Assembly (NCBI GenBank): GCA_016647705.1
Contig: CM028326.1
Location: 15,935,901-15,999,900, forward strand
Source of the DNA: Eucommia ulmoides
Lineage: Eukaryota > Streptophyta > Magnoliopsida > Garryales > Eucommiaceae
Length of the DNA stretch: 64,000 nt
Direction of reading: 5' to 3'
Made by a program: the position numbers and the translations under genes. Under the pieces are notes generated by a model. The model did no database searches and was not told the origin of the DNA. It was given only the letters and a program-made list of their open reading frames with translations. Positions 57,545 to 64,000 of this stretch are shown piece after piece. Positions within the stretch are counted from its first letter, which is position 1. The number at the start of each line of letters is the position of its first letter.

Positions 57545-59614
57545 CGGGGGTTGCCTCCCAAGAAGTGCGTGGTTTAATGTCTTCGGCCCGATATTTTCAA
57601 AACATCGTCAAGATTGGCGAGGTTTTGCTTTGGATGACTCAATCTTTCAATGAAACGCCTCACCAGCTCATGTGCTTGGCCAAGCAACATAAAATAGTTT
57701 GGAATCCCGTCAAAAGGGATACAACAATACCCGTCGATCTAACATCGCCAAGTACCTTGCATTGGAAATAAAAACAAAACTACAAACAAAAATTATATAC
57801 AAAGAAATGTCTAAAGTAAAATTAAGTCATTTACACACAATATCAATAATAACAACAAATCAATGCTCGACAATTGTTACTAAAAACTTGGTTACGATCA
57901 CTAAGAACTGAATTCACCTAACGATCAATCCCCGGCAATACGATACACTTGCTTCTCCTATCTAAAACTTAAGTCTCTGGCCATTACCGTATTTCTCCGG
58001 TAATAACATCAAAACAATCCCCGGTAACGGCGCCAAAAACTTGGTAGGAGCGTGGGACTATGTCGCTACTTACACTCGCAAGTATACGAGATATAAGTTT
58101 TAGTATAGTGTGATCGTGAAAGATCGGGTTATCGTATCCACAGGGATTGGTGTCGTTACTATCGAATACCATGTTTGTCATGACCTAACTTTATCTAGGA
58201 GAAGAATTGCCTAGGGATTAACGTGTTTACAAATACGTGTTCGATCTCGATTTACTCATATTTATGGTGTTCGACCTATTTGACAATCTCGGTATGTAAA
58301 CTCCATCGCCACCTCTCCCTAGTGTAAGACAGAGGAATACATGACTTCGAGTCAACGAAGAAGTCCCCCTCAATGTTTTAACGACCCTAGGTCACGTGAG
58401 TCTTGCCCAGCATCATTGATCGTACACAATCCAACTCCTGACCGGGTCATTGGATCATGCGTTGTATTTACCCTATCGACAATCTTCGTTCTAAAACTCT
58501 CTCGCCACCTCTCCCGAATGTAAGACAGGGGATATAACGCAACTTTGTGTCAATGAAGAAGTCTCCCTCAACGTCTTAACAACCCTAGGTTGCATGAGTC
58601 TTGCCCCAACGTCATTGATTGTCCACGATTCAAACCCCGACCGGGTTATAGAATCGTGGCGTTTGTTTACCCTAATCCGAATCCGGGGTTTGTCAAAACC
58701 CCATATTCTCTATTTATCTAACTAAATATGATAAACAAATAATACAATAAATATAATCAAACTACGAAGAACAATCACAAACGAAACACTAAAATCATCC
58801 AAACAACGTATTTATAAATATAGTGTTAATCCCTACTATATTCCATGTTTAGCTATGGCCATAGCCACATTTACAATGAAATAACAAAGTAAACATGCTC
58901 ACCTGATCCTAAGATAAATAAATAAGGAAGAACAATTGAAGAACTTAGCCTCGTCCGAAGATAAACCGCTAAGAACGCTCAACGATCGATTCATCGTCTT
59001 CTCCACTTCGGGATGTGAGCTCCACCTCTAAAACTCCTAAACCCTAGCCTAAATATAGCCTAAGGTACTAAAAAATGCAAGAGAGGCCGAAGAAGGGATG
59101 TTTATAGCTAAAATATCCTAAAAATATCTTCAAACTGTGTTGAGGCTCATCGCCGCGGCCGTGGGATTCAGTACCGCGGCGGTGGGTAGGTCGGTCAGTT
59201 GATCACTGCAGCAGTGAGGACAACAGTGGACTAGGAAGAGCATTTTGTTGGATTTTTTCCTAAGCGGTGGGCTGTCAGTAGTCTATTTTTGTTTCTCTAC
59301 TTCTTCACCGTCACGGCAGTGGTCTGTCAGTAGCATTTTGCCTTTCTCAACATCTTCACCACCGTGGCGGTGGTTTGGACGCCGCGGCGGTGGGCTTGTT
59401 TCATAGTTTTGCCTCCGAGCTTATTTTTCCACCGCTTTTCGATCGTTTTTGGTTAAATCTCATCGTTTTCACTCCAGTTTCCTATTTTTTTACCCCATAC
59501 ACCTGATTTATACAAAACGTATAAAAATTAATTAAAACATAATAAAATACTATATAAATGTACGAAAACTAACTTAATTCGGTTTGGAAATACATAGGTA
59601 GATCACACCTATCA
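57545..59614 (-). mobile_element. Truncated non-autonomous LTR element (copy D): partial interior plus 5' LTR
   Basis: LTR 58042-59614 (TGGTAGGAGCG to CACCTATCA, 1573 bp) with primer binding site at 58015-58035 (complement TGGCGCCGTTACCGGGGATTG). The interior runs left only to the conserved module at about 57545, then stops; no 3' LTR is present. Roughly 100 codons of Tat integrase expected between 57540 and 59643 are also missing, so a deletion removed the element's 3' part and adjoining host sequence. TATA near 59098 on the minus strand; palindromes with CGCG centres at 59150-59390. Confidence 0.85.
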
Positions 59615-59642
59615 CCAAGGGTACAGGGTAAACATCTTCTAC

Positions 59643-60158
59643 TCACCAGCCCTTTGACTTCTCAAGTCTTGTCTTTAATCCATGATGGAACGTTCTATTC
59701 GTGACCTTCACCTGGCCATTTGACTGAGGATGTCCAGAGGAGGTGCAGTTCGTTCTGATCCCCAACTTGGCACAAAAGGTGATGAATAGAGAGTTTTCAA
59801 ACTGAGTGTCGATGTTAGACACAATTGCTCTCAGGACCCCAAAACAACAACCTATGCTCTTCCATGCAAACCCACAAATTCTTTCCTTGGTGATTCGGGC
59901 TAGAGGTTTAGCCCCGACCCATATCGTAAAATAATGAATGGCGACGACCAAGAATTTTCTCTACCCGGTTCCCTAAGAAAATGGTCTGAGCAGGTCAATG
60001 CCCCATTGGGAAAAAGCCCACAAGTTGGTCATTGGAGCTAGCATGGTAGGAGGGGCGTGAGGGTGCAACGCAAATCTCTGACACTTGTTGCATTTATTGA
60101 CAAATTCCATGGCATCTTCATGCATTTTGGGCCAAAAGTATCCTAGGTGGAGTAACAT
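59643..60158 (-). pseudogene. Tat integrase, zinc finger and core
   Basis: Minus strand from 60158: LGYFWPKMHEDAMEFVNKCNKC (GYYWPTM...C..C finger part) followed by HAPPTMLAPM and QWGIDLL (first catalytic Asp). A frame change near 59960 leads to GVLRAIVSNIDTQFEN (second Asp region, normally SDNGTQF) and SSGHPQSNGQVKVTNRT (catalytic Glu position reads Lys). Breaks off at 59643 next to copy D. Frameshift and catalytic changes make it non-functional. Confidence 0.85.
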
Positions 60159-60850
60159 GATGGTGAGGAACTTGCCCCTCGAGTGGTTGCCGCATAGCCC
60201 TTGATGAATCTAACTCAGGACATACTTGACCTCCTTTGGACTAAGACATCTGGAATAGGAGCCCGAGAATGATCTCCGATACAAAACTCTGTCAATAAGG
60301 GTGTACCTCGCTGACTGGTAGTGTATTCTCCTAGACTCTATATGGTCCCCTAGAAGGGTTCCATGCTCTAGGTACTACTTGATTGGGTCTATCCTAGTTG
60401 GTTGATCAGTGAGTTCGTAGATACTAGCCACTGGATCCAAGGCTGTAATGCTCGGGGCGTCAAGGTATTCCATAGGGATGCTCATTTTCGGAGTCTTTCC
60501 CCCCCCTCCCCCCCGAGGTAAGATTTACTAGTACGTCAGCGTGTTTATTCTCTTCCCGGGGGGATTTGGGACACTTGAATTTTTTTGAAGTTTTCCATCA
60601 GTGCCCTCACTCTCCCCAAGTACGCCAACATGCTCAGGTCCTTGGCTATGTAATCGTCGTTTACTTATTTGACAAGTTGTGAGTCACAAGAGACCATGAG
60701 AGCTTAAACATTGAATTCCCTTGCCAACAGAGATCAACGAGTAAGGCTTCATATTCGACCTCTTTGTTTTTATCCCTGAATTTGAGCTTTAGAACGTATT
60801 CAACAACTTCTTTATTTGGGGCAACCAGAACATCCCTGCCGCACAGTCGC
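60159..60850 (-). pseudogene. Tat RNase H to integrase linker, decayed
   Basis: Lies where the RNase H C-terminal half and linker should be. Isolated words such as VVSCDSQLV (complement of ttgtgagtcacaagagacc, about 60675) are legible, but no frame stays open. A C run is at 60500-60514. Confidence 0.5.
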
Positions 60851-61528
60851 TCACATTAGATGATCCATCTGTATAGAGCTACCACGCTGTTTGACAAAAA
60901 TTGCAGGGGTAAGAAGAGGTCCTTGAGTCCCCCTGGGGTGGAGTTTCCTAGTGATTTGCTTTCGGATCTTGTTCGTCTGGGAAGGTGAATTCTGCAATAA
61001 AATCGGCAAGGACTTGCCTTTAATGGCCTTTCTCAGACGATACTTTGTATGGAACTGTCCTAACTCAAAGCTATACTTCATCAACCTTCTTGAGACGTTA
61101 AGAGAGTGTAGGATCTATTTCAGGGGTTGAATGGTCAGAACCACAATGGTGTGTGCCTGAAAATATTGACAGAGTTTCTTAGAGGCAATTAGCAAGGTAT
61201 AAGCTAACTTTTTAACCTTGAGTATCTTATCTCAGCGTCCAGGGACTCTACTAGAATAGTACACCGGACTCTGAACACCGCTCTTTTCCTTCACCAAGGT
61301 TGTGCTTACTGAAGTTGAGGAAGTGAAAATGTATAAATAAAACTTATCTCCTCCCTTTTAGGGTGCTGAGTAGGGATGCTGAGACGAGATAGTGCTTCTT
61401 ATCACAGAATGCAACTGTACATTCACTTATCTATGTAAAGTCTTTGTTCCTGTAAAGCACATTGAAAAAGGGCAGACACCGCTCTAAGTATTTAGTGACG
61501 AACTGATTCAGAGTAGCAAGCTTGCCGG
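60851..61528 (-). pseudogene. Tat RNase H N-terminal half, decayed
   Basis: MMKYSFELGQFHTKYRLRKAI near 61084 corresponds to the ...AxELGEFDIxxRPRTAIK motif at the start of the Tat archaeal-type RNase H region. Further left, SSIQMDH is a remnant of the YTDGSS motif in a shifted frame. The stretch up to 61528 holds the RT-RNase H connection with stops. Confidence 0.7.
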
Positions 61529-62324
61529 TTAGCATTTAGACTTCCTTCTTGGAGTAGGGCAAGGACATGCCAAGTGTAGCAGCGATTTGGTTAAGATTGG
61601 TGTCAATTCCGCGCTGAGATACCATATATCCAAGGAACTTCCCGACAGACACTCGCCAAAGATGCACTTGGTAAGATTGAGCTTCATACGATAGACCCTC
61701 AACGTGTTGAAACATTTCTGGAGGTACGTTAGGTGATTGGGAGCTCGCGAGCTCTTCACTAGCATATTGTCGCTGTAGCCTTTCATAGTTTTATCGATCT
61801 CTTCCTCGAACATTTTATCGACCAACCTCTAGTAGGTGGCTTCGGCGTTGCACAGGCCGAAGGGCATCACTTGGTAGCAGTATGTTCCCCTATCTGTAAT
61901 GAATGACGTTTTACTCTTGTCAGAGGGAACAAGAGAATATGGTTGTAGCCAGCATAAGGGTCCAGGAAACTGAGGAACTTGGGACCTACCATGGCGTTGA
62001 TAATTTGGTCAATCCTTGGCAGAGGAAAAAAGTTTTGGGGGCAGACTTTGTTAAGGTCCTTAATGTTGATGCAGAGCCTCCACTTGTCTCCGGCTTTAGG
62101 AGTGAGCACAATATTGGAAACCAGTCTGGGAACATCACTTCCTCAACAAAGACATAATTGATTAACTTTTGCATTTCCTCCTTGATGATTTTCTGGTGCT
62201 CAGGATGGAACTTTCTCCTCTTCTGCCTGACTGGAGGATGGTGTGGGTCTGTGTGAAACTTGTGTATTGCCACTTTTGGATCGATTCTTGGGATCTCATC
62301 ATGAGACCAAGCGAACACATCCAT
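61529..62324 (-). pseudogene. Tat reverse transcriptase
   Basis: Minus strand from 62324: MDVFAWSHDEIPRIDPKVAI, RQKRRKFHPE, then after a frameshift KWRLCINIKDLNKVCPQNFF and PLPRIDQIINA, SFLDPYAGYNHI, then a second frameshift and GYSDNMLVKSS. The last is the catalytic YVDDMLVKS with the first conserved Asp kept out of register (YSDN). KLNLTKCIFGE follows. Motif order and wording are diagnostic for the Tat/Retand lineage. At least two frameshifts and an altered catalytic box show it is dead. Confidence 0.88.
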
Positions 62325-62603
62325 ATTTTCTAGTAGCAGCTTAGTGAGCTCAGCCCGTTATTCTAGGGTGAGCTTAGCTCCTACTCTGACCACTATTTCT
62401 TTAATAGTTGGGTGAATTGATACTTCAATCAACTCTTTATGTGGGCGGGGGCCAAGTTCATCATCCCTGGGTTCGTCAATTGACGCCAAGACTTCTTCAT
62501 CATCCAGGGTCATGAGATCAGGAGTTATTAGCTTACACCCTTAAGGTTTAGGCCATGCTATTGGTTGCAATTTTTTCTGTTCCAGTGCCCTCCGAGCACA
62601 AGC
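62325..62603 (-). other. Tat protease-RT linker, decayed
   Basis: No conserved motif recognised; position between protease and RT fragments assigns it to pol. Confidence 0.5.
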
Positions 62604-62837
62604 TCATGACGCTTCCTGATTACCTCTGACTTCTCCTACCCCATAATTGGTAAGGAAATTCATAACTTGGTGGTATGGAGAATAGATGGCCTTGAAGGCC
62701 AAAATTGTCAGTCGCCTCATAATAACATTGTAGGGTGATGGCTTGTCTACTATTAAGAACTTGGCCCACACCATTGAAGACCTTGGATTTGTCCTGATCG
62801 TGACAGGCAGAGATACCCATCTAAGGGAGTTGACCAC
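62604..62837 (-). pseudogene. Tat protease C-terminal part
   Basis: WVSLPVTIRTNPRSSMVWAK, FLIVDKPSPYNVIM and YGVGEVRGNQ match the LPVxFG...FLVVDxxSxYNxIxGR...GVGEVRGDQ end of Tat-lineage proteases. The catalytic DTGAS motif would lie just upstream and is separated by the LTR inserted at 62838. Confidence 0.8.
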
Positions 62838-64000
62838 TGATAGGTGTGAAAAACCTATCTATTTCCAATCCGAATTTGTTAGTTTTCGAATATGTTTATA
62901 GTTATTTTTATTATGTTTTAATTAGTTTTCATACTTTTTGTATAACTCAGGTGTGTGGGTCGAAAAGATAGGAAACTGGAGCTAAAACGATGAGATCGAA
63001 CCAAAGCAGTTCGAAGTTATGGTGGATAAACAAGCTCGGAGGCTAAAAGATGAAACAGGCCCACTGCTTAGGCGTCCAGACCACCGCCTAAGCGGTGAAA
63101 ATGCAGAGAAGAGCAAAATGTTACTGACGGACGACCGCCTGAGTGAAAATTCTACTGCCTATGCAAAAATCCAACAGAATGTTCTCTAGTCCACCGCCTA
63201 CTTCACCGCTTAGGCGATCAGACTTAACCGACCTAACTCCGCCTAGGTGGAATTTCCACCGCCTAGGCGGATTTTCCCTACACTGTCTTGAGATATTTTT
63301 AGGATATTTTTGCTATAAATATCCCCTCTCCTCACCCTTGGCCGACATCTCTCTCTTCTCTCTTGCATTTTTGAGCCCCTTAGGCTATATTTAAGCCAAG
63401 GGTTAGGAATTTTAGTGGTGGAGCTCGCATCCCGAAGTGGAGAAGACGGCGAATTGATCGTGGAGCGTTCTTAACGGTTTATCTTCGAACGAGGCTAAGT
63501 TCTTCGATCATTTTTCCTTATTTCTTTATCTTAGGAGCATGTGAGCATATTTAGCTCGTTATTTCATTGTATATGCGGCTATGGCCGCGAGTTAAATATG
63601 GATTGTAGTAGGGATTAACACTAAATTTATAAATACGTTGTTTGGATGATTTCGGTGTTTCGTTTGTGATTATTCTTCGTAGTTTGATTGTATTTATCGT
63701 ATTATTTGTTTATTATGCTTGGATTGATAAATGGAGAATACAGGGTTTTGACAAAACCCTGGATTCGGATTAGGGTAAACAAACGCCACGATTCAATAAC
63801 CCGGGAGAGAGTTGGATTGTAGACAATCGATGACGTGGGACTAGACACACGCTACCTAGGGTCGTAAAGACGTTGAGGGGGACCTCTTCGTTGGCTCAAA
63901 GTTGCGTTATATTCCTCTTCTTACACTCAGAAGAGGTGACGAGGGAGTTTTAGAACGGAGATTGTCGATAGGGTAAATACAACGCGATGATTCAATAACC
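62838..64000 (+). mobile_element. LTR of the non-autonomous family, opposite orientation (copy E, runs off the window)
   Basis: Starts TGATAGGTGTGAAAAACC at 62838, flanked by accac. This is the complement of copies A-D, so this insertion is in plus orientation. A TATA box (gctataaatatcc) lies near 63313, with the palindromic CCGCC(T)NAGGCGG array at 63065-63285 just upstream. Whether it is a solo LTR or the 5' LTR of a full element cannot be seen. Splits the Tat protease. Confidence 0.88.
63065..63285 (+). repeat. Palindrome array upstream of the LTR TATA box
   Basis: At least seven intact or near-intact units: actgcttaggcgt, caccgcctaagcggtg, gaccgcctgagtg, accgcctac, accgcttaggcga, ccgcctaggtgg and accgcctaggcgg. 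Same array in copies A-D with centre varying (ctag, ttaa, cgcg). Confidence 0.7.

Overview
This is plant nuclear DNA, almost certainly from a eudicot. It is AT-rich and dominated by nested transposable elements (Ty1/Copia, several Ty3/Gypsy lineages, CACTA, MULE, fold-back MITEs). The only recognisable host genes belong to one plant-specific family, the wound-induced / DUF3774 proteins. There are two intact intronless copies (44759-45043 and 46153-46419, plus strand) and one dead copy (17497-17763, minus strand). No tRNA, rRNA, organellar or prokaryotic feature was seen. The species cannot be named from the sequence.

Left part (1-13.9 kb) is a three-level nest. A decayed Copia pol on the minus strand (12395-13731) is cut by a CACTA transposon whose right end is at 12394. 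The CACTA is in turn cut by a Tekay/Del-like Gypsy element whose last 8.7 kb are visible (truncated 5' LTR 1-1839, PBS 1844, decayed pol, 3' LTR 6143-8684). The LTRs carry a tidy array of short hairpins with UUCG loops. From 14 to 17.2 kb lie a TIR element and three fold-back MITEs.

Middle part: a Copia element (17889-25237, TSD gtttt) sits between the promoter (about 25.27-25.40 kb) and the coding region (17.5-17.76 kb) of the dead wound-induced gene. Its interior is scrambled: gag-pro-int is forward, RT-RNaseH-3'UTR is inverted, then come a copy of DNA from outside the element, an integrase scrap, and a second forward 3' end. From 26215 to 40612 lies an internally deleted Tekay-like element (minus strand, only 213 bp between its LTRs). 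One LTR has taken a Tat-type solo LTR (29605-30361) and a 9.4 kb MULE (31105-40520, 10-bp TSD). The MULE encodes a MuDR-type transposase running into a plant-mobile-domain region, plus a second gene of unknown function. It has itself received two solo LTRs (31866-33442 and 34736-36339).

Right part: after anonymous DNA (40.6-44.6 kb) and the two wound-induced genes, a Tat/Retand-lineage Gypsy element runs on the minus strand from its 3' LTR (47224-48033) beyond the right edge. It carries tandem repeats, an antisense intron-containing accessory gene with its own TATA box, and broken pol domains. It is interrupted three times by one non-autonomous LTR family (1.6 kb LTRs, tRNA-Asp-type PBS where seen): a complete copy 50684-55947, a truncated copy 57545-59614, and an LTR entering the right edge at 62838. 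A fourth locus is the solo LTR in the MULE. Apart from the two small host genes, every coding region seen is inactivated by stops, frameshifts or insertions.
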